DNA of 64,000 nt from Acidimicrobiia bacterium (GCA_018057765.1 JAGPDB010000007.1:1-64000); one strand, 5' to 3'. Shown: positions 26,823 through 35,867, counted from the stretch's first letter. Made by a program: numbers and translations. Notes: generated by a model from the letters alone, not told the origin.

Positions 26823-29486
26823 ATGTTTAAACTCACTCTGAAAAATATATGGGCACATAAGATGCGACTTGTATTATCAATGGTTTCAATTTTTTTAGGA
26901 GTTGCATTCTTATCAGGTACTTTGGTTTTTACTTCAACTATACGTACATCTTTTAATGATCTTTTTACTTCAGCTTTTAAATCAACCGATGCAATAGTTG
27001 CGGCTAAAGGCACAGATCAAAGTACTTTAGGTCAAGGAAGAACAATAGTAAATATTGATAGAACACTATTGGATGAAATAAATAAAATACCAGGTGTGCG
27101 TGAAGCACAAGGTGATATCCGCAACGATGCATCTAAGCCCGTTACTGTCATTGACTCTAAGGGCAAAAGAATTTTTCCACTACAGGGTCCACCTGTTTTT
27201 GCAACAGGGCTACCTAAGTCGGCTATTTTAACTCCGTGGATATTGGTCGATAATAAAGGCGAAAATTTCAGTGCTCAAAAAACAATTGAGAAACAACTTG
27301 GCGATAATGAAGTAATTATTGATAAAGCATCTGCTGATACTCAAAATCTAAAAATTGGAAGCAAAATCAAAATTGTTACTTCTACTGATGTACGTGAATA
27401 TAAAGTTTCAGGATTTATGAGATTTGGTACCGCCGACGGATTTGGGGGCAGTGCATGGCTTTTCTTTAATGATAAACAAGCTGGTGATATTGTAGAACAA
27501 GTAGATTCGTACGGGTCAATTTCAGTAGCAGCAAAACAAGGTGTTACACAAAAAGAATTATCAAATAGTATCCAAAAACAATTAGATAAAGATCATCCAG
27601 GTAAATATGAAGTCAATACTGGCGATCAAATGGTTAAGGATAGCCAAAAACCTTTTAAAACCTTTTTTGACTTCTTTACTATATTCTTATTAGTTTTTGC
27701 GGGTATCTCATTTCTTGTTGCATTTATTATTATCGTAAATTCATTTGCAATTATTATGACTCAGCGTAAACGTGAATACGCACTATTGCGTGCGATTGGT
27801 GCAACGGGTGCCCAAATACGTAGATCGGTATTAGGAGAATCTCTAGTAGTTGGAATAGTAGCTTCGCTCTTTGGTGTTTTAGGTGGCATTGGATTAGCAA
27901 CTGCTATACGAGCAATATTTAAGGCTGCGGGAGCTGGTATACCTGCTGGAAAACTGGTAATACCTAATAGCTCAATTTATATTGGAATCATTATCGGTAC
28001 TTTAGCAACATTTATTTCTGCATTTTTTCCTGCTTGGCATGCATCAAGAGTGCCTCCAATTGAAGCATTAAGAGATAGCGCATTTGAGAAAAACCGCAAA
28101 ATGCTATATCGCTTTATCTTCTCCTCGTTAATATTAATTATATCTATTATTCTTATTTTTATTGGTTATAACAAAGCAAAATCTGATTCTGGAGACGGTT
28201 TGCAAGTTATTGGTATTGGTATTGTCTTTTTATTGTTATATGTTGTTGTAGCTTTACCTATGTTTATTAAACCAATAACAAAAATTGTAGGTTCTAGAGT
28301 CGCTGGGGTATTGTTAGTAGTTTTTGGTGGTAGAAGAGCCTTTGGTGTAACTGGTGAAATAGCAAGAAGAAATAATTATCGCAACCCTAGAAGAAGTGCT
28401 AAAACTTCTTTAGCTTTAATGATTGGTGTTGCACTTGTTGTCTTCATAACAGTTTTCGCATCTAGCGCTACGGCAACTTTCGACAACTACTTGAAACAAA
28501 CATATAGTGCAGACTTAATAGTTGGAAGTTTTGGTGGTGGAGGTGGAACTCAACTGAGTCAAAAAAGATGCGATGACATAGATGCGCAGAACTTTATTAC
28601 GGCTTCAAGTTGTGTTCGCGTAAATGTAATACAGTTTGCGGAAAACGGAACTGATAAATCTTTATCCTACGAAGCATTATTAGGCGCAAAAACAAAAGAT
28701 CTAGATAAATTATTTACTTTGGAATATACCGGAAGAGTTAATAATATAAATAAAGATGAAATTCTCGTCACAAAAGATTTAGCTAAAAAAAGTAATCTTA
28801 AAGTTGGTAAAAATGTCACGATCATTGGTGCTATTGAGAAAAGACAATTTAAAGTAGCTGGAATACTGGACCAGAGTATTTTAGGAGATGGAAATACATT
28901 TATTGTTGATATGAAAGCACTTGATCAAATTGTACCAACAGTGCCATCAAACTTATCTTTTGTTTTACTAAAAGATAATGTAAAAACATCAGAGGCGAAA
29001 GATAAGCTAGACATTCTTTTTAAAGATACAGGTATAGAAGTTAATGATTTAAAGAGCATCCGTGACCAACAACAAAAATCTTTAAATAATATTTTAGGTA
29101 TCGTCTATGGCTTGTTAGCGTTAGCAATAATCATTGCTGCGATTGGAATACTAAATACCATGTCTTTGTCTATTTTGGAAAGACGACGTGAGTTAGGTCT
29201 AATGAGAGCAGTTGGAACTTCTAAATCGCAGGTACGTGGCTTTATTAGATTTGAATCTGTAATACTTTCTGTATTAGGTACTGCTGTTGGAATGTGTTTT
29301 GGTCTAGGTAGCGGTTACTTGTTAATTAAATCGCTTAAAAGTATAGGTTTTACTTCATTCTCTATCAATCCGGTTAGCATGATAGTCATTGTATTTCTAT
29401 CAGCGTTAATAGGTGTTATTGCGGGAGCATGGCCGGCATGGCGTGCAACCAAAGTAGATATGTTAAAAGCTGTTACTACTGAATAG
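26823..29486 (+). CDS. ABC transporter permease with two FtsX domains
   Basis: An 887-residue permease with an N-terminal helix (about 13-34), a large external MacB-like periplasmic domain (about 40-280), a first three-helix FtsX domain (about 285-415), a central helix pair (about 430-490), a second external domain and a final FtsX domain (about 755-885). MTQRKREYALLRAIGATGAQIRR and ERRRELGLMRAVGTSKSQVR are the typical coupling helices. Partner of the ATPase upstream. It is convergent with purE with only 16 bases between. Confidence 0.92.
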   Translation: MFKLTLKNIWAHKMRLVLSMVSIFLGVAFLSGTLVFTSTIRTSFNDLFTSAFKSTDAIVAAKGTDQSTLGQGRTIVNIDRTLLDEINKIPGVREAQGDIRNDASKPVTVIDSKGKRIFPLQGPPVFATGLPKSAILTPWILVDNKGENFSAQKTIEKQLGDNEVIIDKASADTQNLKIGSKIKIVTSTDVREYKVSGFMRFGTADGFGGSAWLFFNDKQAGDIVEQVDSYGSISVAAKQGVTQKELSNSIQKQLDKDHPGKYEVNTGDQMVKDSQKPFKTFFDFFTIFLLVFAGISFLVAFIIIVNSFAIIMTQRKREYALLRAIGATGAQIRRSVLGESLVVGIVASLFGVLGGIGLATAIRAIFKAAGAGIPAGKLVIPNSSIYIGIIIGTLATFISAFFPAWHASRVPPIEALRDSAFEKNRKMLYRFIFSSLILIISIILIFIGYNKAKSDSGDGLQVIGIGIVFLLLYVVVALPMFIKPITKIVGSRVAGVLLVVFGGRRAFGVTGEIARRNNYRNPRRSAKTSLALMIGVALVVFITVFASSATATFDNYLKQTYSADLIVGSFGGGGGTQLSQKRCDDIDAQNFITASSCVRVNVIQFAENGTDKSLSYEALLGAKTKDLDKLFTLEYTGRVNNINKDEILVTKDLAKKSNLKVGKNVTIIGAIEKRQFKVAGILDQSILGDGNTFIVDMKALDQIVPTVPSNLSFVLLKDNVKTSEAKDKLDILFKDTGIEVNDLKSIRDQQQKSLNNILGIVYGLLALAIIIAAIGILNTMSLSILERRRELGLMRAVGTSKSQVRGFIRFESVILSVLGTAVGMCFGLGSGYLLIKSLKSIGFTSFSINPVSMIVIVFLSALIGVIAGAWPAWRATKVDMLKAVTTE

Positions 29487-29502
29487 ATAAAAAATTTAAA
29501 TA

Positions 29503-30015
29503 TTAATTATTTTGAATTTCTTTATCTTTACCGATAACTACTTCTCTTTGGGTAATAGCAAAATTCTCTAACTGGTCTGCAATTTGTTTGTCAGAAACTG
29601 CAAGAATCCTTAGTGCTAAATATGCGGCATTTGCTGAATTTCCAATGGCAACTGTAGCTACAGGGACACCCTTTGGCATTTGGACAATGCTAAGAAGTGA
29701 GTCCATACCGTCAAGATTATTTGAAGGAACTGGAACTCCGATAACGGGAAGTGTAGTCAATGAAGCCGTCATACCGGGTAGATGTGCAGCTCCGCCTGCT
29801 CCTGCAATGATTACCTTTATGCCACGTGATTTTGCATAAGTTCCATAATCATACATAGCATTTGGCGTTCTGTGAGCACTAATAATATGTAGTTCGAAAT
29901 CAATTTCAAATTCCTTTAAAATATCGATAGCGCTTTGCATGATACCTAAATCAGAATCACTTCCCATGATTATTCCTATTGTTGCTGAATCGCTCACTAT
30001 TACTGAATCACTCAT
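29503..30015 (-). CDS. purE: N5-carboxyaminoimidazole ribonucleotide mutase PurE
   Basis: Converts N5-CAIR to CAIR in purine synthesis. Class I motifs are MGSDSDL near the N-terminus, SAHRTP with the catalytic His, [11 protein letters not shown] and the later [30 protein letters not shown] substrate loop. A short N-terminal repeat ([11 protein letters not shown]) precedes the domain. AAGGAAA just before the ATG is a clear ribosome site. It lies 11 bases downstream of the DUF3151 gene; purK is not nearby. Confidence 0.96.
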   Translation of the reverse strand: MSDSVIVSDSATIGIIMGSDSDLGIMQSAIDILKEFEIDFELHIISAHRTPNAMYDYGTYAKSRGIKVIIAGAGGAAHLPGMTASLTTLPVIGVPVPSNNLDGMDSLLSIVQMPKGVPVATVAIGNSANAAYLALRILAVSDKQIADQLENFAITQREVVIGKDKEIQNN

Positions 30016-30026
30016 ATTTTCCTTTA

Positions 30027-30518
30027 CTAATTTTTGTTTAATAGAAATTCTATAGCATATTGCACATTAAATTCATTTGAAGACAACAATGGATCTAACA
30101 TTGATAAAAATTCCTTACACCGCGATTCTTCATCTTTCTCATCTATTATTCCCGACATATAAGCTAATAGTGATAGACAGCTTAAGAAACCCCTATTTCC
30201 TGGATAACTTGATTTAACATAACCAGAACCCCGCCAACCATTTGCTCTAAGTGTATCTAAGCCACGATGATACCCTGTTCGAGCGTACGAATACGCACAT
30301 ATCTTATCATGATCAGTTTCTAGCTTTGTCGAGTCTATGGTCAGTAGAGATAATGCAGCCCAACAATATATTTCACGTGGATTTTCACTTGTTAATTTTG
30401 CTGCTAATTCGATGTCTTTGCTAGATATTGATGTTTTTAAACTATTGTATAATTGCTCAAAAGGTAATGGAATTTGTGTTTCTGGCGGCTTTGGTGATAA
30501 GCCTAAATGTTCTGTCAT
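30027..30518 (-). CDS. DUF3151 family protein
   Basis: A 163-residue soluble protein conserved in actinobacteria, function unknown. Family features are the [11 protein letters not shown] segment, [41 protein letters not shown], and the helical C-terminus. It leads a likely two-gene operon with purE. TAATAT lies six bases before the ATG, back to back with the promoter box of the divergent phosphatase gene. Confidence 0.85.
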   Translation of the reverse strand: MTEHLGLSPKPPETQIPLPFEQLYNSLKTSISSKDIELAAKLTSENPREIYCWAALSLLTIDSTKLETDHDKICAYSYARTGYHRGLDTLRANGWRGSGYVKSSYPGNRGFLSCLSLLAYMSGIIDEKDEESRCKEFLSMLDPLLSSNEFNVQYAIEFLLNKN

Positions 30519-30524
30519 GGAACT

Positions 30525-30538
30525 ATATTAAGTACGAT
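30525..30538. promoter_or_regulatory. Back-to-back leaderless promoter boxes
   Basis: The minus-strand TAATAT (30525-30530) serves the DUF3151 gene and the plus-strand TACGAT (30533-30538) serves the phosphatase gene. Each ends six bases before its ATG. Only two bases separate the boxes, so the -35 regions must lie inside the opposite coding sequences and both promoters cannot be occupied at once. Confidence 0.5.
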
Positions 30539-30544
30539 ATATAG

Positions 30545-31165
30545 ATGAACAACAATCCTACAAGAATTTTTTTTATAAGACATGGTATAACTGAGCAAAC
30601 AGGCAAGATATTGTATGGCCAAAGTTTAGGTATTGATTTAAGTGATGAAGGTATAAGACAAGCAAAATATACAAGCGAGTATTTAAAATCGATTGAAATT
30701 GATAGAATTTATTCATCTCCTCTTGAAAGAGCAATACAAACAGCAGAACAAATAGCATTGAATCAAAACTGTGAAATTGAGATTCAACAAAAATTAATTG
30801 ATACCGATATAGGCTTATTTACTAATTTGTCGCTAAAGCAAGCTGCTAAAAAACCTGAGTGGAAAGATGTGATAAGCAGACCTTCTCAATTTAAATTTGA
30901 AGATGGGGAATCTTTTCAAGACGTATTTGTTCGAATGAATAAGCTAGTTAGTGAAATAGTTGAAAAGCATAAGGGGGAAAGTATAGCTATTACAGCACAT
31001 CGTGATCCAATAATTATTATGATGGCACACTATTTGGGTTTGCACATGGATCTTTTTCAAAGAATCCCATGTGCGCCAGCATCTGTATCAATAGTAAACT
31101 TTTCAGGTAGTCATCTAGAAGTAAAAGGTATAGGCATATTGCCACCTGTGAGAATGGAAGAGTAG
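30545..31165 (+). CDS. Histidine phosphatase, MSMEG_4193/Rv2135c type
   Basis: A phosphoglycerate-mutase-fold phosphatase. Arg12-His13-Gly14 holds the phosphorylated histidine; Arg in SSPLERAIQTAE and the second His in ITAHRDP complete the site. The start of a conserved actinobacterial trio with DUF3090 and SCO1664-type genes. The substrate is not known. The next gene starts two bases after the stop. Confidence 0.88.
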   Translation: MNNNPTRIFFIRHGITEQTGKILYGQSLGIDLSDEGIRQAKYTSEYLKSIEIDRIYSSPLERAIQTAEQIALNQNCEIEIQQKLIDTDIGLFTNLSLKQAAKKPEWKDVISRPSQFKFEDGESFQDVFVRMNKLVSEIVEKHKGESIAITAHRDPIIIMMAHYLGLHMDLFQRIPCAPASVSIVNFSGSHLEVKGIGILPPVRMEE

Positions 31166-31166
31166 A

Positions 31167-31736
31167 TTGGCATATATAGAGGTTATTAATTTAAATCCAG
31201 TTGATTTTGCTGCAGCGGGATATATAGGTGAACCAGGACATAGAGAATTTTATATTCAAGGTTCAAAATCTGGGATCACTAAGAGTGTATTGGTTGAGAA
31301 ACAACAGCTTGAACATATTTCTTCGGAAGCTATTAACTTCTTAAATGTATTGTCTAATGATTTTGGACAAGAAGATTTAGCTACACCATCAGATTTTGAT
31401 AATGCAGAATTGATATATCCAATTGAGACACCTTTTAGGGCTAGATCAATCTCGATAATCTTTGATGAGCTAACACAATATTTAACATTGGTTTTGAGAG
31501 AGAGCGATTTAGAAACAGGTAATGAATTCGATGAAAATGTTCAATTTGAAAACGAATTCTCTGTTGTTAAAGAATCTGATATTGACGATAAAGTACTGCG
31601 ATTGACAATGTCTAGGACGCAAATGAGGGCTCTTGCCGTTAAAGGTAACTTGTCAATCGGCCAAGGCCGTGAAACATGCCAGCTATGTTTTTTGCCAAAA
31701 GATCCTACAAATCATATATGTCCAAGAATGAACTGA
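31167..31736 (+). CDS. DUF3090 family protein
   Basis: A 189-residue protein of the actinobacterial DUF3090 family (TIGR03847). It opens with a FAAAGYIGEPGHREFYIQ-like segment and closes with CQLCFLPKDPTNHICPRMN, a Cys/His set likely to bind zinc. The start codon is TTG with GGAAGAG just upstream (31155-31161), inside the end of the phosphatase gene. The biochemical role is unknown; it always accompanies the two neighbours, suggesting a shared pathway. Confidence 0.88.
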   Translation: MAYIEVINLNPVDFAAAGYIGEPGHREFYIQGSKSGITKSVLVEKQQLEHISSEAINFLNVLSNDFGQEDLATPSDFDNAELIYPIETPFRARSISIIFDELTQYLTLVLRESDLETGNEFDENVQFENEFSVVKESDIDDKVLRLTMSRTQMRALAVKGNLSIGQGRETCQLCFLPKDPTNHICPRMN

Positions 31737-31742
31737 AAACTA

Positions 31743-32576
31743 ATGTTGCATAGAACTTTTATGATTGAGAGCGATAATCAAGATACGCAAAATCTTGAAT
31801 TACAATGTGATGTTGTAGAGCAGAAGTTATTAAAAGATGCCATTATGGAAAATAAAATACAAGTTATTGGTCAGCTTTCTAATTCATCGAATGGTGCACT
31901 ATTGGGCGAGATAACTTTAGAGGATCAAAAGTTTTCAGTAATTATTAAGCCATCTATGTATGAAAATCCATTAATTGATTTTGAATGGGGGACTCTTTCT
32001 AAACGTGAAGTTGCTGCCTATGAACTGAGTAGTTTATTAGCTTGGAATATTGTCCCTATGACAGTTTTGCGTGATGTAGAAAATTTAGAATGTTCTGTTC
32101 AATTATTCATTCCTCACGACCCTCGCCAGCATTACTTTTCATTAACAAAGTTCTATAAAGAAGATATGGAAAGATTTGCTGTATTTGATTATTTGATAAA
32201 TAATGCAGATCGTAAAGCTGGGCATATTCTTGCGGAGGAAAATGAATCATTTATCCTGAAATTACAATCTACACAGGATGAATCAATACTTGATCCTATT
32301 TCTAATAAAAATCTTTTTGGTATAGATCATGGATTGAGCTTCAACGTTGAGGAAAAATTGCGAACTGTAATTTGGGAATTTTCAGAGCAACAAATATCGC
32401 AACACTTGTTAGTTGATATTTCTAATTCTTTTAACTCAATTGAAAGAATATTAAAACCATTTTTGAATAAACATGAGATTGAGAAAACTATTTTGCGTGC
32501 CGAACAGCTGTTAATGAACCCGTACCATAAAGCTTTAGATGCAAATTCCAGAGCTTTCCCATGGCCTCTGGTGTAA
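31743..32576 (+). CDS. SCO1664 family PI3/4-kinase-like protein
   Basis: A 277-residue protein of the SCO1664 family (TIGR03843), distantly kinase-like. The FDYLINNADRKAGHIL motif resembles the catalytic loop and GIDHGLSF the metal-binding Asp of the PI3/4-kinase/HipA-like fold. GQLSNSSNGALLGEI near the N-terminus could be the phosphate loop. It is the third gene of the trio, six bases after DUF3090. A small ORF overlaps its 3' end. Its substrate is unknown. Confidence 0.85.
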   Translation: MLHRTFMIESDNQDTQNLELQCDVVEQKLLKDAIMENKIQVIGQLSNSSNGALLGEITLEDQKFSVIIKPSMYENPLIDFEWGTLSKREVAAYELSSLLAWNIVPMTVLRDVENLECSVQLFIPHDPRQHYFSLTKFYKEDMERFAVFDYLINNADRKAGHILAEENESFILKLQSTQDESILDPISNKNLFGIDHGLSFNVEEKLRTVIWEFSEQQISQHLLVDISNSFNSIERILKPFLNKHEIEKTILRAEQLLMNPYHKALDANSRAFPWPLV

Positions 32577-32578
32577 CC

Positions 32579-32926
32579 ATGTCAGGAATATTTGTTGTAT
32601 GTAATAACTTATTAGATATATCTAAAATTAGTGAATCTCTAAAAGGTGAGCAAGTGAGTATATTTCGTGACCACATTAAATTATGTGGGGCTATATCCAA
32701 GGAAATAAATGAAGAAATAGAGATTATTTTGGATTATTATACTTATGAAAAAATTGGTATCAAAAATGTTGTCTCTGATCTTGAAAGAGCTTTAGGTGAT
32801 ACTAATTCGAGTATTAAATATACTTCTTTTGTTCCTCATGAAAAACTTTCTCAATTAAAAATTGATGCACCCAATATTAATTTTATTGCACGCTCAAAAT
32901 ATTTTAGCTTTTTAAATTCTGAATAA
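32579..32926 (+). CDS. Small hypothetical protein downstream of SCO1664-type gene
   Basis: Not recognised. A soluble protein of about 115 residues, mixed alpha/beta by appearance, no membrane helix or Cys motif. ATG 32579 follows the stop of the preceding gene by two bases; ATG 32561 would overlap it. The coding frame is free of low complexity, and the gene ends just before the convergent tRNA-Ser. Probably the last gene of the phosphatase-trio operon. It could be a spurious frame, but position and length favour a real gene. Confidence 0.5.
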   Translation: MSGIFVVCNNLLDISKISESLKGEQVSIFRDHIKLCGAISKEINEEIEIILDYYTYEKIGIKNVVSDLERALGDTNSSIKYTSFVPHEKLSQLKIDAPNINFIARSKYFSFLNSE

Positions 32927-32933
32927 TATATTG

Positions 32934-33021
32934 TGGCGGAGGGACAGGGATTTGAACCCTGGGTGACTTGCGCCACAATAGTTTTCGAGACTATCCGATT
33001 CGGCCGCTCTCGCACCCCTCC
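32934..33021 (-). tRNA. tRNA-Ser(CGA)
   Basis: Minus-strand class II tRNA. It has acceptor GGAGGGG/CCCTCC, an anticodon loop CTCGAAA (anticodon CGA) in stem ATAGT/ACTAT, a long variable arm, T-loop TTCAAAT, G discriminator and encoded CCA. Confidence 0.96.
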
Positions 33022-33109
33022 GTGTAAGAGTTTAATTTAAACCTACTGCCAGACTTACATTTGATACAAATCTTAAAATGATTTTATAATTAATTTATTA
33101 AACCATTTA

Positions 33110-33679
33110 TTAAGTCGTTTTATGGCTGAATAAGAACAATCCAAATATTATCAACCATAAAGTTGTTGGATATACAATAAATCGTTCAGCACCACCAACG
33201 CCTAAGAGTGATTTGAAACCGAAATTACCTATTAGAAATATGATCGATATTAATCCTAATGAACTTAATAAATACTTCAAAGAGTTATTAGTTAAATTGT
33301 ACGATGAGATTGCTGCAATTTCCACAGTTAAAAAAGTCAAAACTGCAAATATTAGATGTATTGGTTTTATATTAGTATTAAATATTCCTACGCCCATAGT
33401 CGCGATACCATGCATTATCAGCAAAACAGAAATAAACTTATTATTTAGATTTGAGTATAGTAAATATCCTCCAAATACAATTGTGGCTCCTCCAATAATC
33501 ATGGCGGCAAAAAAAATAATTGATGAGACTATTGAAGTATTAACTGGATCAATTCTCTGACCTAGGTCACTGATTGTATTATTTCTTTGGCTATACCCTT
33601 TAAAAAAATACTCGCCAGTGAATATTCCAGCAAAAATAATAATGCCTGCAAAAATGAAACAGATAGATGCGGTTTTCAT
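33110..33679 (-). CDS. DUF998-like membrane protein
   Basis: A 189-residue protein with about six membrane helices. NNTISDLGQR after the first helix and GGAERFIVYPTTLWLIIFGLFLF at the end match the layout of DUF998 proteins. Function unknown. TAGTAT lies seven bases before the ATG, consistent with a leaderless message. It is flanked by the tRNA-Ser and tadA. Confidence 0.6.
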   Translation of the reverse strand: MKTASICFIFAGIIIFAGIFTGEYFFKGYSQRNNTISDLGQRIDPVNTSIVSSIIFFAAMIIGGATIVFGGYLLYSNLNNKFISVLLIMHGIATMGVGIFNTNIKPIHLIFAVLTFLTVEIAAISSYNLTNNSLKYLLSSLGLISIIFLIGNFGFKSLLGVGGAERFIVYPTTLWLIIFGLFLFSHKTT

Positions 33680-33732
33680 TATATTAATACTAGCCGCGAT
33701 TGATTAGTAATCTATTTAAATATTAACGTATG

Positions 33733-34221
33733 TCAATGTTTGCGTAATTGGCTAAAAAAGCTATTTAAGACTTCAGAACAGTCACTTTCAAGTATTCCAC
33801 CAACAACCACAGTATTATGATTCAGCCTAGGGTCACTTAAGAAATTATATATACTTCCACATGCACCATATTGTTTATCGTATGCTCCAAAAAAAACACC
33901 ACCAATTCTAGATTGTACTAATGCACCGGTACACATAATACATGGTTCTAAAGTTGAAACTAAAAAATAATTTTCAAGACGCCAGTCGTTTCTCTGCGAA
34001 GTAGCTTCTCGTATTGCGCTCATTTCAGCATGGTTTGTTGGGTCAAATAAAGTTTCTGTAGTATTGTGAGATTTAACGATTAGCTTAGGAACTTCATCTA
34101 TGATTTCGTATATGCCAGCTGCTATTGGAACATCATTTGGTAGAGATAATTTAGATTCAACAATCAGATCTTTCATTAACTCTTCTAATATATTTGTATT
34201 AGTAAGTATTTCTTTAATCAT
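33733..34221 (-). CDS. tadA: tRNA adenosine deaminase TadA
   Basis: Deaminates A34 to inosine in tRNA-Arg(ACG). The zinc site is His64-Ala-Glu66 (NHAEMSA) and Cys94/Cys97 (EPCIMC). The IRREGULAR N-terminus is longer than E. coli TadA and begins MIKEILTNTN before the catalytic domain. A related guanine or cytosine deaminase is possible, but GALVQSRIGGVFFGAYDKQYGACGS is TadA-like. A strong inverted repeat sits directly upstream, overlapping its probable promoter box. Confidence 0.85.
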   Translation of the reverse strand: MIKEILTNTNILEELMKDLIVESKLSLPNDVPIAAGIYEIIDEVPKLIVKSHNTTETLFDPTNHAEMSAIREATSQRNDWRLENYFLVSTLEPCIMCTGALVQSRIGGVFFGAYDKQYGACGSIYNFLSDPRLNHNTVVVGGILESDCSEVLNSFFSQLRKH

Positions 34222-34227
34222 AATTAT

Positions 34228-34265
34228 TTAGCCTACTATTGAATTGTCTTCAAATAGTAGGCTAA
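34228..34265. terminator. 13-bp inverted repeat upstream of tadA
   Basis: TTAGCCTACTATT (34228-34240) pairs perfectly with AATAGTAGGCTAA (34253-34265) around a 12-base loop. TTTTT follows on the plus strand, but transcripts in the area run on the minus strand. On that strand the repeat lies between the lipoprotein gene and tadA, and its TAGGCT could be the tadA -10 box. It may be a terminator, an operator, or both. Confidence 0.6.
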
Positions 34266-34301
34266 TTTTTGTAGTGTTTTATTGATAAAATTATTTATTG
34301 C

Positions 34302-34604
34302 TTATTTTATATCATCAATACAAGATTTGCTTTTGTTTATAATTCTATCGTAATCCTCAGGTGTCTCTTTATCGATAGCTTTAGCCATATTGTTTGCACT
34401 AGTTTTAGACAAATCATCATATACTTTATCCACTACACAATTTGATAATTTAGTTACTTGAGCTTTAGTAAGACCTGTATCTTCTTTTATCATTATCTTT
34501 GTAAATCCAGCTTTCACGTCTTCTTTAGACGCTTTAGAACTTAAAGAAGAGCATGCGCCCAGTGCCATTACAGAAATTGTTAACATAATTATTATTTTTT
34601 TCAT
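34302..34604 (-). CDS. Small lipoprotein, function unknown
   Basis: A 100-residue protein with a lipoprotein signal peptide: KK, a hydrophobic stretch and lipobox LGAC with Cys18. The mature part is helical and charged and contains two cysteines (SNCVV and KSCIDDI) that could form a disulfide. AAAGGA upstream is a clear ribosome site. Spacing of the cysteines recalls small secreted actinobacterial proteins. It is a client of Lgt. No homologue is recognised. Confidence 0.75.
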   Translation of the reverse strand: MKKIIIMLTISVMALGACSSLSSKASKEDVKAGFTKIMIKEDTGLTKAQVTKLSNCVVDKVYDDLSKTSANNMAKAIDKETPEDYDRIINKSKSCIDDIK

Positions 34605-34701
34605 TTATATCCTTTAAGTAAGTTTGGAAAATATCTTAGAACAAATTGGCATGTTATGCTCGAATAGTAAATAGATATTTTCTAATGATAGAAACTTTAA
34701 T

Positions 34702-35277
34702 TTAAACCGACAATGATAATGCACTAGTAAATGCACCTTGCCCGAGTTGTTCTGCTGTATTTTCAGATATTGAAACTGTAGCAATATAGTAATTATTATT
34801 TTTTAAAGTGATAAATTGTATATTCCTAACAACGGCATCATCATATTGTATTGAATAATCTAAGAATATTCCTTGATCTTGTAATTTCTGCACTTTTGAA
34901 ACTTCTGTAACTTCATAATTTAGCATGTCTTCGTCTGCTTCAGTCATTTGCCAAACTGCAGTTTCTACAAAATCTTGACTGAAAATATCCGTGTGATCAC
35001 CAGCAGACAAAGGACTTACTAAGACAGAACCATCTATAGGTAAATTTTCAACGGTGCTTTTGAATCTTATAATACAAGTTTCGTCAATATTTTCAAAAGT
35101 CTGTAAACAGTTTTTTGGAATAAAAATATATTCATTTCCTGATGATGATCTTATGGGTTTAGCTTCAACCGAATCTTTAATAAGGTCTAATTCGCTGTAA
35201 ACTGCTTCAAATTCATATGCGGTATTCTTATCTTCATTTGTCTCAGCAGCATTTAATTTGTCGAAAAATGATTCCAT
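34702..35277 (-). CDS. Hypothetical soluble protein
   Basis: Not recognised. A 191-residue acidic protein without signal peptide or membrane helix; contains two cysteines (NCLQTF, DETCII) and alternating beta-like segments. GAAGGTG seven bases before the ATG is a good ribosome site. It is transcribed towards the lipoprotein gene with about 100 bases between. Confidence 0.55.
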   Translation of the reverse strand: MESFFDKLNAAETNEDKNTAYEFEAVYSELDLIKDSVEAKPIRSSSGNEYIFIPKNCLQTFENIDETCIIRFKSTVENLPIDGSVLVSPLSAGDHTDIFSQDFVETAVWQMTEADEDMLNYEVTEVSKVQKLQDQGIFLDYSIQYDDAVVRNIQFITLKNNNYYIATVSISENTAEQLGQGAFTSALSLSV

Positions 35278-35569
35278 CTACACCTTCATCTCTAATATTA
35301 GAATATATACTAATAGCAATACTATAGCGATGTATTCTTAATTGAAAGAAATATTCTCCTCGTATTGACTGGTTATCCTTCGAATAGCGTCATTTTGCAA
35401 TCGTAAAAATATATATATAAGAATAAAATTGTTATTACGCAAAATCCAAGATCTCGAAAGATGGGCTCATCATTGCAAAACTATGGATTTAAACATTGCA
35501 CTCACACCAATAATAACAAGTACATTAAAAACAGCTGATCATATTATTCTAACTGATGCGTATTGTAAA
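35278..35569. other. Intergenic gap before tRNA-Ser(GGA)
   Basis: About 290 AT-rich bases between the hypothetical gene and tRNA-Ser. The only ORF entering it runs through the tRNA in a frame that gives the familiar RDSNPG artefact. I see no conserved element. Confidence 0.4.
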
Positions 35570-35657
35570 TGGCGGAGGAACAGGGATTCGAACCCTGGGA
35601 GGGTTGCCCCTCACACGCTTTCCAAGCGTGCCGATTCGGCCGCTCTCGCATTCCTCC
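35570..35657 (-). tRNA. tRNA-Ser(GGA)
   Basis: Minus-strand class II tRNA. It has acceptor GGAGGAA/TTCCTCC, an anticodon loop TTGGAAA (anticodon GGA) in stem CACGC/GCGTG, a long variable arm, T-loop TTCGAAT, G discriminator and encoded CCA. It lies just downstream of the SRP RNA on the same strand. Confidence 0.97.
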
Positions 35658-35684
35658 AAATCTAAAAATTGCGAAAGCAATAGA

Positions 35685-35815
35685 CTGAGAAGACTATGCG
35701 GCCCTCGGCAACCCGACGGCACATAATTCAAAAAGCTGAAAGCTGCTTCGTTCCCGACCTGACTTGATTCACTTAGAAACATTGCGTCGGACCCAGAACC
35801 GCATACTCTTCTCAG
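35685..35815 (-). ncRNA. ffs: Signal recognition particle RNA (4.5S type)
   Basis: A minus-strand RNA of about 131 bases that folds into one long hairpin. Its ends CTGAGAAGA and TCTTCTCAG, plus TATGCGG and CCGCATA, pair with a single G-G mismatch. The apical SRP signature GTCAGGTCGGGAACGAAGCAGC contains the GGAA tetraloop and the AGCAGC symmetric-loop strand. The tetraloop-closing pair is G-C instead of the usual C-G. Position next to tRNA-Ser and dnaX resembles actinobacterial gene order. It binds Ffh. Confidence 0.92.
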
Positions 35816-35867
35816 GCAGACAATATTAATCCATTTTATAGATAAACTCTACCTCGAGTATGTGGTG

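Noticed and set aside
35429-35665. Plus-strand ORF containing RRNRDSNPGRV
   Set aside because: It is the well-known spurious translation across the reverse strand of a tRNA-Ser gene; no ribosome site or conservation.
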